Below, piece after piece: positions 40,652-50,840 of a stretch of DNA of 64,000 bases. This DNA is from DATMER01 sp035556715 (GTDB taxonomy: Bacteria; Acidobacteriota; Thermoanaerobaculia; Multivoradales; UBA5704). The position numbers and the translations under genes are program-made. The stretch's first letter is position 1. Every line of letters starts with the position of its first letter. The stretch spans positions 1-64,000 of the forward strand of contig DATMER010000026.1 in NCBI GenBank assembly GCA_035556715.1. The letters are read 5' to 3'. Below the pieces are notes generated by a model. The model was not told where the DNA came from. It made no database searches and saw only the letters and a program-made list of their open reading frames with translations.

Positions 40652-42469
40652 CTATGGGGATTTGGCGGACCCCGCCACCTGCTGGATGGCGGCTTCCAGT
40701 GCCTGCGGGCTGACCGGCTTGATCAGGTGGCGCTCGAAGCCGGCCTCGCGGCTCTTGCGGAGGTCGTCCTCCATGCCGTAGCCGCTCAGGGCAATGCCCC
40801 GCAGCCCGCGGGCCCGCAGCTCGCGCATCAGCTCGCGGCCGCTGCCGTCGGGCAGGCCGATGTCGCTCACCAGGAGGTCGAAGCGCTCCACGTCCGCCGC
40901 GTCCGCCATTTGCGCGGCAGCCGCGCGGCCCTCGGCCAGGGTGCGCGCCACGGTCACCTGGTGGCCGCGGGCGCGCAGCAGGTCGGCCATGGCGTCGGCG
41001 GTGTCCTCGTGGTCCTCCACCAGCAGGATCCGCCAGCGCGGCGGACCGGTCGCGGACTCCGGGTCCGGAGCGGGCGGCTGCGCGGAGACGGCCGCTCCGG
41101 ACCAGGAGCCCGCGGCCGCACCGGCTCCGAGGGGAAGGCGCACGGTGAAGGTCGAGCCCTGGCCCTGGCCCTCGCTCGCGGCGGTGAGGGTCCCGCCGTG
41201 GAGATCGACGATCGCCTTGCTGATGGCGAGCCCCAGGCCCAGTCCGCCGAAGCGCTGGGTGATGCTGCGCTGCCCCTGCTCGAAAGCGTCAAAGATCCGC
41301 GGCAGCACCTCGGGATCGATGCCGATGCCGCTGTCCGCGACCTCCACGGCGAGGCAGCCCTCTTCGGTCCGCGAGCTCACCCGCACGGTGCCGCCCTGGG
41401 CGGTGAACTTGATCGCGTTGCGGACCAGGTTCCAGAAGACCTGGGTCAGGCGCGGAGCGTCGGCCCAGACACCGTGGTCCCCGGCCGCGAGCAGCGTGGT
41501 CAGGCGCAGCTCCTTGGCCGCGAGGTCGCGGGCGCAGGTCTGGAGAGCGTGCATCAGGATCTGCCGCGCGTCGGCCGGGGCGCGGAGCAGCTCGAGCTTG
41601 CCGCGGGCGATGCGCGTCAGGTCGAGCAGGTCGTCGATGAGACGGGCCTCCAGCTCCACGTTGCGGCGGATCACGTCGAGCTCGCGGCGCAGGCCCCGGG
41701 CGCGCTCGTCCTCCTGGAGCCCGGCGACCAGGGCCAGGATGGGGGTGAGAGGGGTGCGCAGCTCGTGGCTCAGAGTGGCGAGGAACTGGTCCTTGGCGTC
41801 GTTGGCTGCCCGCACCTCGCGGAAGAGGCGGGCGTTGTCGATGGCCACGGCCGCGCGCCGCGCCAGCTCCACGCCCAGGGCCAGGTCGGCCGGGCCATAG
41901 ATCCGGCCCGAGTCCGCCGACGTGGCGAGGAAGAGCACGCCGAGGGTCTGGCCGCGCGCCACCAGAGGGAGGATCAGGCTGGAGCGGCGGCCGAGCCGGC
42001 AGTAGATTTCGCGCAGCTCCGGGGTGAGCGGTCCCGTGCCTTCCGGCGACACCTGGGCGTGGAGCTGGGGCCGGCCCGTGCGCACCACCTCTTCCACGGC
42101 GCTCGGCGGGCGGTCGGCCTTGCCCAGGTAGATGTCGCCGAGCCGCTTCAGCAGGGGCTCCTTGGCGGGGTCCATGTGGGCCACGGCGATCTGCCGGAAG
42201 ACGCGGCGTCCTTCGGCCTCGAAGACGACGCAGTCATCGGCGACCCGCGGCACGGCCAGCCGGGCGAGGCTGGCGAGGGTGGCGTCGTAGTCCAGAGAGG
42301 CGGAGAGGATCTCGCTCGCCTCGGCGAGGAATTCGCTGCGCCGCTGAGCCGCCTCGGCGGCCTCCTTGGCCGCCTGCAGCTCGATCTCTGTCTGCCACCT
42401 GGCCTGTTCGAGTTGCTCGTGGATGCTCAACGCTGGAGGTCCTGCATGAAGTAACGCACCGCCCCCCAT
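40652..42469 (-). CDS. Hybrid histidine kinase: coil-GAF-HisKA-HATPase-REC
   Basis: A 605-aa kinase from the ATG at 42469 (GAGG upstream); an ATG at 42502 would overlap murJ by 20 bp. A coil (15-50) and a GAF domain (about 50-225: ADDCVVFEAEGRRVFRQIAVAHMDP, SSLILPLVARGQTLGVLFLAT) follow. HisKA has LATLSHELRTPLTP, HATPase has DSGIGIDP and GGLGLGLAISKA, and REC has LLVSDIGLPDGSG; the C-terminal motif is LIKPV rather than LTKPV. The terminal REC is set apart by a Pro/Ala linker. It starts 14 bp behind murJ. Confidence 0.92.
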   Translation of the reverse strand: MGGGALLHAGPPALSIHEQLEQARWQTEIELQAAKEAAEAAQRRSEFLAEASEILSASLDYDATLASLARLAVPRVADDCVVFEAEGRRVFRQIAVAHMDPAKEPLLKRLGDIYLGKADRPPSAVEEVVRTGRPQLHAQVSPEGTGPLTPELREIYCRLGRRSSLILPLVARGQTLGVLFLATSADSGRIYGPADLALGVELARRAAVAIDNARLFREVRAANDAKDQFLATLSHELRTPLTPILALVAGLQEDERARGLRRELDVIRRNVELEARLIDDLLDLTRIARGKLELLRAPADARQILMHALQTCARDLAAKELRLTTLLAAGDHGVWADAPRLTQVFWNLVRNAIKFTAQGGTVRVSSRTEEGCLAVEVADSGIGIDPEVLPRIFDAFEQGQRSITQRFGGLGLGLAISKAIVDLHGGTLTAASEGQGQGSTFTVRLPLGAGAAAGSWSGAAVSAQPPAPDPESATGPPRWRILLVEDHEDTADAMADLLRARGHQVTVARTLAEGRAAAAQMADAADVERFDLLVSDIGLPDGSGRELMRELRARGLRGIALSGYGMEDDLRKSREAGFERHLIKPVSPQALEAAIQQVAGSAKSP

Positions 42470-42482
42470 TCTGTCAGATTCC

Positions 42483-44138
42483 TCAGCGCCGGAGACGCCC
42501 AACCCAGAACCCCAGCTCCTCGGCGCCGGTCATCCGGGCCAGGAGCAGGTACCCGGCGGCGTAGGTCCCCAGCACGGCCAGCGCCTGGAGAGCCACGTGG
42601 ACCGGCGGCAGCGCCCACCAGACCAGGGCCGCGGTCACGGCCGCCGCCGCGGCCAGCACGGCCATCCGCCCGAGCTCGCGCCAGGGCACGACCGGTCCCG
42701 GAGCGCTCCGGGCCAGGGCGCGCCGCAGGAGCAGCAGCTCGAGCCAGGACGCCACGCCCGAGGCGAGCGCCAGGCCCACGGCGCCCAGGCGGAGCACACC
42801 CCCGGTATCGCCGATGGGGGCGACCGCCGCAACCTGGATGCCGTCGAGCCAGCGCATGAGCGGATACGCCATGGCCGCCGACAGCGCCACCCGCGCCGCG
42901 GCGATCCGCGCCGGCGCCCGGGTGTCCCCCAGGGCATAGAAGGTGTTCTGGAGCTGCCGCGACAAGGTCGCGGGGAGCAGGCCCACGGTGTAGCCGCAGA
43001 GCACCAGGTAGACGAGCCAGTTGTCCTCCACGCCGAAGCGGCCGGACCGGAACCGGAAGAGCGCGCCCACCAGGAGGAAGCCGAAGGCCAGGAATCCGGC
43101 AAAGGTGGGCACGTTAAGGAAGGCGGTCTGGCGCATCGACCGCCGCACCCGCGGCAGGAGCGCGGAATCATCTCCCTCGCGCCGCAGGCGGGCCATCTCG
43201 GGAAGCTCGGCAGCGGCGACCGACATCCCGAACAGGCTGATGGGGAGCGTGTACAGAGTCTGCCCGTAGCCGAGCGCGCTGACCGCGCCCTGGGCGAGCA
43301 GCGCGGCCAGGAAGAGGTCGAGGTAGCTGGCGAGCTGCACCACGCCCCGTCCTGCCACCACGGGCGCGAAGGCCGAGAGCGCCTGCCTCACTCCCGGCAC
43401 CCGCGTGGACAGGGAGAGCCGGAAGCCGCGCATCTCCCGGGCCACGGTCGGGAGCTGCACCAGGAACTGCAGGAGCCCGCCCAGCAAGGCGCCCCAGCAG
43501 GCCGCGAAAAGCAGCCGGTCCAGCGCGGCGAGGGAGAAGGTGTCCGCGTCGCGCAGCCCGCCCACCCAGATCAGGGCAGCGATGATCGCGGCGTTCCACA
43601 GGACCGGCGCGAAGTAAGACAGGAGGAAACGGCGGTGGCTGTTGAGCACTCCCAGCGCCCAGGCCGAGAGGACCAGGACTCCGGTCATCGGGAAGATGAT
43701 CCGGACCGCCGCCACGGTCAGCTCGTAGCGGTCGACCGCTCCCCCCCGGTCCTGGAGGAAGCCGGCCGCCAGGAGCGCCACGATGGGTCTGGCGAGCAGC
43801 ACGCCCAGGAGGGACAGGGTCGCCGAGGCGGCCAGGAGCAACCCGAAGACGGCGCCGGCAAAGCGTCCGGCCTCGTCGCGCCGCCCCTCCTCCAGCATGC
43901 GCGAGTAGATGGGGATGAACGCGGCCGAGAGCGTCCCCTCGCCCAGCAGGTTCTGGAGGACGTTGGGAGCGCGCATGGCCGCGCGGAAGACATCGGCATG
44001 CGGCCCCACGCCGAAGAACCGCGCCAGAGCCTGCTCCCGCACGAGCCCGATCAGGCGGGAGGAGAGGATGCCGAGGGCGACCGTGGCGGCGCCGCCGGTC
44101 CGGGGTGTCGCAGCAGGCTGGCCGGGCTCAGTGGTCAC
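42483..44138 (-). CDS. murJ: Lipid II flippase MurJ
   Basis: A 551-aa protein of the MOP superfamily with about 14 hydrophobic segments. GILSSRLIGLVREQALARFFGVGPHADVFRAAMRAPNVLQNLLGEGTLSAAFIPIY is the family N-terminal region (parts: GLVREQ, PNVLQNLLGEGTLSAAFIP). PLMRWLDG near the C-terminus is also typical. MurJ flips lipid II outward for peptidoglycan synthesis. Its start overlaps the M14 peptidase stop by 4 bp. Confidence 0.94.
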   Translation of the reverse strand: MTTEPGQPAATPRTGGAATVALGILSSRLIGLVREQALARFFGVGPHADVFRAAMRAPNVLQNLLGEGTLSAAFIPIYSRMLEEGRRDEAGRFAGAVFGLLLAASATLSLLGVLLARPIVALLAAGFLQDRGGAVDRYELTVAAVRIIFPMTGVLVLSAWALGVLNSHRRFLLSYFAPVLWNAAIIAALIWVGGLRDADTFSLAALDRLLFAACWGALLGGLLQFLVQLPTVAREMRGFRLSLSTRVPGVRQALSAFAPVVAGRGVVQLASYLDLFLAALLAQGAVSALGYGQTLYTLPISLFGMSVAAAELPEMARLRREGDDSALLPRVRRSMRQTAFLNVPTFAGFLAFGFLLVGALFRFRSGRFGVEDNWLVYLVLCGYTVGLLPATLSRQLQNTFYALGDTRAPARIAAARVALSAAMAYPLMRWLDGIQVAAVAPIGDTGGVLRLGAVGLALASGVASWLELLLLRRALARSAPGPVVPWRELGRMAVLAAAAAVTAALVWWALPPVHVALQALAVLGTYAAGYLLLARMTGAEELGFWVGRLRR

Positions 44139-46981
44139 CTGGGCATATCGTTCCAGTTCAGCAGCACGTTGTACACCAGCCGGAAGTCCGACAAATTCAG
44201 GTAGCGGTGGAGCGGGTTGAAGGCGAAGAGGAGGACCCTCCCCTTCCCCACCGGCACGTCCAGGACCGCGGGCTTGCCGTCCACCTGGTCCTCTCCGCGC
44301 ACGAAACCGGAGAGCACCAGCCGCTTGTCCTCGGGGCTCTCGGGCTTCTTCTCCTGCGGCGCGGGCTCCTCATCAACCTCCTCGACCTCGATCTCCTCTT
44401 CCTCAGGAGCGGCAGGCTCCTCTTTTTTCTCCTCCTCGGGAACTTTCTTCATCCCGAACTGGAGCACGGCCCAGCCGCGGTCGCGGTCGTCGACGTCGAA
44501 CAGCGGGCCATTGCCGCGGAAGACGCTGCTCCTCTCCTCGTAGCCATAGGCGACGGGGTGCTCCGGACGCAGCACCTTGACCCGCAGCTCCGAGCCCGGG
44601 GTGTTGAAGCCGCCGTCCAGGCTTCGCACCCGGCGCACCAGGCCTCCCTCAACCGGCAGGTTGCCGGAATTGCCCAGGGTCACGAGCACCCCGCCCCGCT
44701 CCACGAAGCGCTGCAGGTTGAGCAGCCCCTCGAAGCCCATGCCGCCGGTGATGTCCTCCGAGGCGTTCGGGATGCCGTGGCTCGGGAACTCGTCCGTCTT
44801 CGTGTAGGCCAGGGGACCCCACTTCGGATCGATGCCGTGGACCAGGCGCGCGAAGCTGCCGGACGCGCTCGGGAAGAGGATCACGTCGAAGCGCTCGTCC
44901 AGGCCGCCGCGCCGCAGGTCGCCGTCCGTGATCAGCGTGTACTCGAAGCCCTCCTGGTCCAGGGTGTAGCGGGCCCAGCCGGCGTCCTGCGTGGACACCC
45001 AGGTCTGGAGCAACCCCACCCGCGGCAGGTCCACCACGTGGCGGGGGACGTCCGGCTGGGTGGTCACGGCCGTGAAAGCGAGCCCCAGGCGCGAGGCCGC
45101 GTCCTCCACCGCCTCCCGGGGCGCCTGCACGATCCAGCTCCCCGCGGGATAGGAGACGCCGCTCACCTCGAAGGCCTTCTCCGCCGCGTCCACCTGGTGG
45201 CTCCCCAGGAGCCGGCGCGCCCGCAGCAGGGAGGTCTGGCCGGTGTCCCGCAGGAGAAAGACGTCGCCCGTGCCCTCCACCCGTCCCATCAGAGGGACTT
45301 CCCCGGTCACCATCTCCATGGCGGCATCGAGTACCTTGCGGTCCGCCACGGACGAGCCCTCGACGCCGTAGATCAGCGGCCAGGTCCAGGCCACGTCGTC
45401 ATACGGCGTGTTCGGCTCGTCCGCCGGGAACTTCTGCTCCTCCAGGAAGTTGAGGGCCGCGCTCCGGTACGGCTGGTCCATGCGCACCACATAGCTCCCC
45501 GCCGGCCAGGAGTTGTCCTTGGTGTTCTTGGCGCCCAAGGTCAGCTCCGCGCTCAGGCGGTGGACCTCGATCCGGTGCAGGCGGAGCTGGTTGACCAGAT
45601 GGGCCAGCCGCCCGGCGTCGCGCTGCTCGGGAGGGAACACCCAGGCGTAGGGCGCCTCGGTCCGCCCCTTCTCCAGGGCGCGCTGGCCCTTGACCCAGAA
45701 GCTCTCCAGCAGCTCCTGCCGGTGGCGGGCCGCGTACTCCAGCGCCTCCAGCACGGCCGATTGCATGTAGTTCGTGTTGTTCCGCAGCGACCAGCGGACC
45801 TTCCTGTCCGGCGGCCAGGGACGGTACCACTGGACCTCGGTCACCGGCTTGCCCACGTAACGGGAGTTCTTGATGTCCCGGTCGAACGTGCCGGCGTGGG
45901 AGTTGCCGAAGGTCTCGTAAAAGCGGCCCACCCCGTGATGGTTGTTGGCCACCGACGTCAGGTAACCGGGCCACCAGCCGTCCCAGAACCCCCAGACCCA
46001 GACGCCGGGCAGACCCATGGCCGCGAGCGCGCCGGCCTCGTGGTAGCCGATCTGGGTCCACTCGTGGATCGTCACCGGGTCCACGGCCCGGCTGTAGGGG
46101 CCGTGGCCGGTGGAGATGTAGAGGAACGGCACCGACTCGTGGAGGTCGTGCATGACCTGGGGGTGCCAGGCGAACCACGCCTCATGCAGGGCCTTGGACA
46201 GCGCCTGGGTGACCTGCATGCCGTCCCGGTTGTTGTCGTGGAAGACGTAGTGCCCCCAGTAGGGAGGGGACATGATCTCCCGGATCTCCTCCCAGGAGCC
46301 CTGCCGGCCGCGCAGGTGGCGGTAGAACCACTCGACCGTCCGGTCCCGGCCGTCGGGCTCGGCCACCGGGGTGATGAGGACGACCGCGTTGCGCCGGATC
46401 TCCTGGATCGCGGGCCTCTCCGAGACCGCCAGGCGGTAGGCCAGCTCCATCAGCATCTCGGGGCTGCCCGTTTCCGGGGAATGCAGTCCGCCGATCAGGT
46501 GATAGATGACCTTGCCCTCCTCGGACAACCGCCGCGCCTCCTCGCGGGGGGTGGAGCGCGGGTCGGCGAGCCGGGCGGTGATCTCCCGCCAGCGGCCGAT
46601 CTGGGCGAGGTTCTCGGCATCCGAGACCGCGACCATCAGGATCTCGCGCCCCTCCTCGGTCCGGCCGACCGTCTCCACCTGCACCCGGTCGCTGGCCTCG
46701 TCGAGCCGGCGGTAGTAGCCGTGGATCTCGGAAACCCGGCTCAGCTCGTTCGGCGTGCCCACGATGCGGCCCAGGACGTCGCCGGGCGAGGGCACGGTGT
46801 CCGACTCGGGCACGTAGGCCACGGTCTCGGCGAGGAACTTCGGGTCGGTCGTGAGCTCGCGGATCTTCTCCACGCTCCCGGGCTCGGGCCGGTCCGGGGG
46901 CCAGAGGTCAGGCGCGGGCTCCTGGGCCAGGGCCGGGAGGGCGAAGAGCAAGGCAAGGATCAGGAAGCGTGGCGCGTTCAT
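44135..46981 (-). CDS. Exported M14-family zinc carboxypeptidase-like metallopeptidase
   Basis: A 948-aa protein with a signal peptide (MNAPRFLILALLFALPALAQE). The peptidase domain (about 60-400) has GRTEEGREILMVAV, the zinc motif HSPETGSPEM (H-x-x-E), PVAEPDGRD and VMHDLHESVPF with the third His. A large C-terminal part (about 420-945) has no recognised domain except an acidic Glu-rich stretch near 890-910. Similar long M14 proteins occur in Acidobacteria and Bacteroidota. The ATG at 46981 is chosen; a TTG 9 bp upstream is also possible. Linked by overlap to murJ. Confidence 0.88.
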   Translation of the reverse strand: MNAPRFLILALLFALPALAQEPAPDLWPPDRPEPGSVEKIRELTTDPKFLAETVAYVPESDTVPSPGDVLGRIVGTPNELSRVSEIHGYYRRLDEASDRVQVETVGRTEEGREILMVAVSDAENLAQIGRWREITARLADPRSTPREEARRLSEEGKVIYHLIGGLHSPETGSPEMLMELAYRLAVSERPAIQEIRRNAVVLITPVAEPDGRDRTVEWFYRHLRGRQGSWEEIREIMSPPYWGHYVFHDNNRDGMQVTQALSKALHEAWFAWHPQVMHDLHESVPFLYISTGHGPYSRAVDPVTIHEWTQIGYHEAGALAAMGLPGVWVWGFWDGWWPGYLTSVANNHHGVGRFYETFGNSHAGTFDRDIKNSRYVGKPVTEVQWYRPWPPDRKVRWSLRNNTNYMQSAVLEALEYAARHRQELLESFWVKGQRALEKGRTEAPYAWVFPPEQRDAGRLAHLVNQLRLHRIEVHRLSAELTLGAKNTKDNSWPAGSYVVRMDQPYRSAALNFLEEQKFPADEPNTPYDDVAWTWPLIYGVEGSSVADRKVLDAAMEMVTGEVPLMGRVEGTGDVFLLRDTGQTSLLRARRLLGSHQVDAAEKAFEVSGVSYPAGSWIVQAPREAVEDAASRLGLAFTAVTTQPDVPRHVVDLPRVGLLQTWVSTQDAGWARYTLDQEGFEYTLITDGDLRRGGLDERFDVILFPSASGSFARLVHGIDPKWGPLAYTKTDEFPSHGIPNASEDITGGMGFEGLLNLQRFVERGGVLVTLGNSGNLPVEGGLVRRVRSLDGGFNTPGSELRVKVLRPEHPVAYGYEERSSVFRGNGPLFDVDDRDRGWAVLQFGMKKVPEEEKKEEPAAPEEEEIEVEEVDEEPAPQEKKPESPEDKRLVLSGFVRGEDQVDGKPAVLDVPVGKGRVLLFAFNPLHRYLNLSDFRLVYNVLLNWNDMPR

Positions 46982-47002
46982 GGCGCGCAAAGATAGCAGG
47001 CC

Positions 47003-48358
47003 CTACTTCACCCGGGCCACCACGACCGTGATGTCGTCGCTCTGCTCGGAGTCCCCCTTGAAGTGGGAGAGGTCGCCGAGGATGGAGTCCCGGATGTCGC
47101 GCACCGAGTGGTTGCCCGAGGCCGCGCGCGCCACGGTCCGTTGCAGGCGCGGGTAGCCATAGTCCTGCCCGGCGCTGTTGCGGCTCTCGACCAGGCCGTC
47201 GGTGTAGAGGATCAGGAGGTCCCCCCGCCGGACCTTCCGCTGGCACTGCCGGAACTCGGAGTCCAGGAGAGTGCCCAGCGGCAGCGCCCCCTCCCCCACC
47301 TCCGTGAACGACCGCTCCCGGGTATCCCAGTGCAGCACCGGCGGATGCCCGGCGCTGGCAACCGTGAGGGTGACTCCATCCGCCACCCGGTCCAGCACGG
47401 CGCAGAGCAGGGTGACGTAGGTCCGCCGGTCCGTGGTCTTGCGCACCATCGGGTTCAGCCGGTTCAGGACGTCCACCGGCGAGGCCAGGTCCTTCTCCAG
47501 GAGATAGAGGCAGCTCCGCACGCCGGAGAGCAGCAGCCCGCTGGCCAGGCCGTGGCCGGAGACGTCGCCGATCACCAGCGCGAGCTGGGAGCCCGACAAA
47601 CGGAAGTAGTCGTAGTAGTCGCCCCCGACCTCGGTCGCCGGCAGCGAGGCGGCGGCCAGCTCGACCCAGCCGATGTCCGGCGGGAGCTGCGGCAGCATGC
47701 TGAGCTGGATCTTGCGCGCGTACTCGATCTCCTCACGCATCCGCAGCCGCTCCCGCGAGCGGGCGTGCTCCGTCCGCCAGACCAGCAGGAAGCGCTTCTT
47801 CTCCACCTGGGTGAGAACCGCCGACAGCGCCAGGCAGATCAGGCTCACCGTCGTGATCGAGGCGAACTCGTCCGTGCTCGGCAGGGCCTCGGCGGACGGC
47901 AGCCCCGTCGCGGTCAGGGGGAGGAGCGCCGTCAGCCACAGGATGAGGTAGGTCATCAGGTGCTCGGTCAGCCGCAGCCGGAACCCGATGAGCGCGAACG
48001 CCACCGGGATGAACGCGATAGCCGGATCGTCGCTGGACAGGCTCGCCGCCTTGATCACCACGGCCTGGAGCAGGAGGAACCCGAGCAGGACCTGGCGGAA
48101 CCAGGTCGTGTAGAACCGCTCCCGGCGCAGGACGATCAGGAGGATCGCGACGACCAGGTCGGCCACGAAGAAGGCCATCAGCCCGATCCGCCGGTCGGAC
48201 GCGGAGCCCGACACGGAGCCGATCATCCCGGGCACGGAGAGCACCATCACCAGCGCCAGGATCCACCGGAAATAGCGGTAGTTCCGGGCATCGAAGTGAC
48301 GCTGGAGCGCAATCGGCTCAGGGAGTTGGACGAGCTCGTCGATGGAGGACGGTTTCAT
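47003..48358 (-). CDS. Membrane-bound SpoIIE/RsbU-type serine phosphatase
   Basis: A 451-aa protein. Six to seven hydrophobic segments (about 30-190) are followed by a coil (EHARSRERLRMREEIEYARKIQ in parts) and a PP2C-type domain. The domain reads LPATEVGGDYYDYFRLSG, then VIGDVSGHGLASGLLLSGVR with the metal Asp, and LLILYTDGLVESRN plus SDDITVVVARVK. Such phosphatases act on anti-sigma-factor antagonists. No partner anti-anti-sigma gene is in the window. Its function at this place is unknown. Confidence 0.93.
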   Translation of the reverse strand: MKPSSIDELVQLPEPIALQRHFDARNYRYFRWILALVMVLSVPGMIGSVSGSASDRRIGLMAFFVADLVVAILLIVLRRERFYTTWFRQVLLGFLLLQAVVIKAASLSSDDPAIAFIPVAFALIGFRLRLTEHLMTYLILWLTALLPLTATGLPSAEALPSTDEFASITTVSLICLALSAVLTQVEKKRFLLVWRTEHARSRERLRMREEIEYARKIQLSMLPQLPPDIGWVELAAASLPATEVGGDYYDYFRLSGSQLALVIGDVSGHGLASGLLLSGVRSCLYLLEKDLASPVDVLNRLNPMVRKTTDRRTYVTLLCAVLDRVADGVTLTVASAGHPPVLHWDTRERSFTEVGEGALPLGTLLDSEFRQCQRKVRRGDLLILYTDGLVESRNSAGQDYGYPRLQRTVARAASGNHSVRDIRDSILGDLSHFKGDSEQSDDITVVVARVK

Positions 48359-48419
48359 ACGCGGACCGGTCGGACCGACGCAATGCTAAACGAAATCGAA
48401 GCCCTCCGGGTTCGCCGCC

Positions 48420-50840
48420 TCACTCGTAGCGCAGGGCCTCCAGCGGATCGACCCGCGTCGCCCGGAGGGCCGGCAGCCAGTTCGCCAGCAGCGCGACCCC
48501 GATGAGGACGAGCGGGACGACCGCGAATGTGACAGGGTCCGTGGCGCTCACGCCGTAGACCTGGTCGCGGAGGAACCGCGTCGCGAACAGGGCCAGGGCG
48601 AGCCCGACGACCGCGCCGATCAGCACCATCCGCATCCCCTGGAACACCACCAAACGGCGCACCTGGTCCGGGCGGGCGCCGAGGGCCATGCGGATGCCGA
48701 TCTCGTGCGTTCTCTGGGCCACGGAGTAGCTGACGACACCGTACACCCCTACCGCCGCGAGCACCAGGGCGAGCCCGGCGAACAGGCCCAGGAGGAGCGT
48801 CTTGAACCGGTTCTGCGCCAGCGCCTCGGCCACCACCGACTCCATGGTCTGGACCCGGTCGATCGGCAGATCGCGATCCAGCTCCCGCACCGCCTCGCGC
48901 AGGCTCGAGGTCAGGGAGGCGGGATCGCCGGAGGTGCGCAGCACCAGGAAGCTCTCCGGCGACGGCCCCTGGGACTGCGGCCAGTACGCCTCCGCGGCCA
49001 GCTCCTGGTCCAGGCTGTCGTGGCGCACATCCCCCACCACGCCGACGATCGTGCGCCACCCCGGGTCCTCGGGGTCGGCCGGGTCGCCGAAGGTGAAGCG
49101 CTTGCCGAGCGGTTCCTCGTCCGGCCACTCCTGGGCCGCCATCGCCTGGTTGATGATCACGACCTGCTCGCCGTCTCCGCCGTCCTGTTCCCTGAACGCC
49201 CGCCCCCGGACCACGGGGATGCCCATGGCACGGAAGTACGCGGGGCTGACCATTCGCACGTTGGCTCCGCGGACCTCGCTGGGCGGAGGCGCCGGCCGCC
49301 CCTCCACCGAGTAAGCCAGGATCATGTTCGCTCCGCTGAGCGGCAGGGGGTAGATGATGGCGGCCTGCTCCACCCCGGGGATCACCGAGATGCGCTCCTC
49401 GAGCTGCCGGTAGAAGATCGCCTGCCGCTCCTCGTCCGGGTACTTGAACTCCGGGATCGTGATCCGCGCCGTCAGCAGCCCCTCGGGCCGGAACCCGGGG
49501 TCCACCCCACTCAGCCGCGCGAAGCTCTGGATGAGCAGGCCCGCGCCCATGAGAAGCACCAGGGCGACCGCCACCTCGCCCAGCACCAGGAGGTTGCGCA
49601 CCATCCGGCCGTGCGCTCCGCCCGCCATGGCCCGCCCCCCTTCCTTGAGGGCCTCGTAGAGACGGCGGCCGGTCGCCGACAGGGCCGGCACCAGCCCGAA
49701 CAGCAGGCCGGTCACCAGGGATACGAGGAAGGTGAAGGCGAGCACCTTGCCGTCCATCCCGATCTCCCGCGCCCGCGGGATGCCGTCCGGGTCCAGGGCG
49801 ACCAGCGCGCCCACTCCCCACCAGGCGAAGAGCAGGCCGAGGGCGCCGCCCGCCACGAACAGGATCACGGTCTCGGTGAGCATCTGGCGCACCAGGCGCG
49901 TGCGGCTCGCCCCGAGAGCGGCCCGCACTGCGAGCTCGCGCTCCCGCGACGCTACCCGCGCCAGCAGGAGGTTGGCCACGTTGGCGCAGGCGATGAGCAG
50001 CACGAACGAGACCGCCACCAGCAGGATGACCAGGGCCGGGCGGATGTCCTCCACCATCGAGTCCCGCAGCCGCATTAGGCTCACGGTCCACTCCGAGTTC
50101 GAGTCCGGATACTGCTTGGCCAGCCGGGAGGCGATGGAGGTCATCTCGGCTTGGGCCTTCTCCAGGCTGACGCCGTCCTTGAGCCGTCCGATCGTCCCCA
50201 GGTAGTGCGCGCCGCGGTTCTCGGTGGCGAAGTCCAGGGCCATCGGCACCCAGAGCTCGGTCTCGCGCGGCAGCTCGAAGCCGCTGGGGGCGATGCCCAC
50301 CACCACGTAGCTCTCGCCGTTCAGGTTAAGAGGGCGGCCGACGATCTTCGGGTCGGCCCCGAAGCGCCGCTGCCACAGCCCGTGCGAGAGGACCGCCGCC
50401 CTGCCCTGCCCGGGGCGTCCCTCCTCCTGGGTGAACCCGCGCCCGATCCTCGGCTCGGCCCCGAGCATGCGGAAGAAGTCGGAGGTCACCGAGGCCCCCT
50501 GCAGCACCTCGGGCTGATCGCCGCCGGTCAGGTTCAGCCGCTCGCGGCCGAAGGCGACCAGGTACTCGAACGATTGGCTCTCCTTGCGCCAGTCGGCGAA
50601 GTTCGGAGGCGCTACGCTGAAGCGGGGGAAGCCCAGCTTGGGCGCGCTCTCCCAGACGCGGACCAGCTCGTCCGGCTGCGGATAGGGCAGCGGCTCCAGC
50701 AGCACGCCGTTGACCACGCTGAAGATGGCGGAGTTGGCGCCGATGCCCAGCGCCAGGGTCAGCATCGCCACCAGGGTGGTGGCCGGGTTGCGGATCAGGG
50801 TGCGAAAACCGAAGCGGATGTCCTTCCAGACGTTTTCCAA
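48420..50840 (-). CDS. ADOP-type MacB/FtsX permease (no ATPase domain)
   Basis: An 806-aa permease. MENVWKDIRFGFRTLIRNPATTLVAMLTLALGIGANSAIFSVVNGVLLEPLPYP (in parts: DIRFGFRTL, LGIGANSAIFSVVNGVLL, PLPYP) is the hallmark of acidobacterial duplicated orphan permeases. Two MacB periplasmic domains alternate with FtsX units: segments at about 20-40, 280-430 and 670-800, with GVVSYSVAQRTHEIGIRMALGARP in the second. The partner ATPase is not next to it, which is normal for this class. Substrate unknown. Confidence 0.93.
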   Translation of the reverse strand: MENVWKDIRFGFRTLIRNPATTLVAMLTLALGIGANSAIFSVVNGVLLEPLPYPQPDELVRVWESAPKLGFPRFSVAPPNFADWRKESQSFEYLVAFGRERLNLTGGDQPEVLQGASVTSDFFRMLGAEPRIGRGFTQEEGRPGQGRAAVLSHGLWQRRFGADPKIVGRPLNLNGESYVVVGIAPSGFELPRETELWVPMALDFATENRGAHYLGTIGRLKDGVSLEKAQAEMTSIASRLAKQYPDSNSEWTVSLMRLRDSMVEDIRPALVILLVAVSFVLLIACANVANLLLARVASRERELAVRAALGASRTRLVRQMLTETVILFVAGGALGLLFAWWGVGALVALDPDGIPRAREIGMDGKVLAFTFLVSLVTGLLFGLVPALSATGRRLYEALKEGGRAMAGGAHGRMVRNLLVLGEVAVALVLLMGAGLLIQSFARLSGVDPGFRPEGLLTARITIPEFKYPDEERQAIFYRQLEERISVIPGVEQAAIIYPLPLSGANMILAYSVEGRPAPPPSEVRGANVRMVSPAYFRAMGIPVVRGRAFREQDGGDGEQVVIINQAMAAQEWPDEEPLGKRFTFGDPADPEDPGWRTIVGVVGDVRHDSLDQELAAEAYWPQSQGPSPESFLVLRTSGDPASLTSSLREAVRELDRDLPIDRVQTMESVVAEALAQNRFKTLLLGLFAGLALVLAAVGVYGVVSYSVAQRTHEIGIRMALGARPDQVRRLVVFQGMRMVLIGAVVGLALALFATRFLRDQVYGVSATDPVTFAVVPLVLIGVALLANWLPALRATRVDPLEALRYE

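Noticed and set aside
44105..46996. Plus-strand open frame of 963 codons opposite the M14 peptidase
   Set aside because: Shadow of a gene with signal peptide and zinc motifs.
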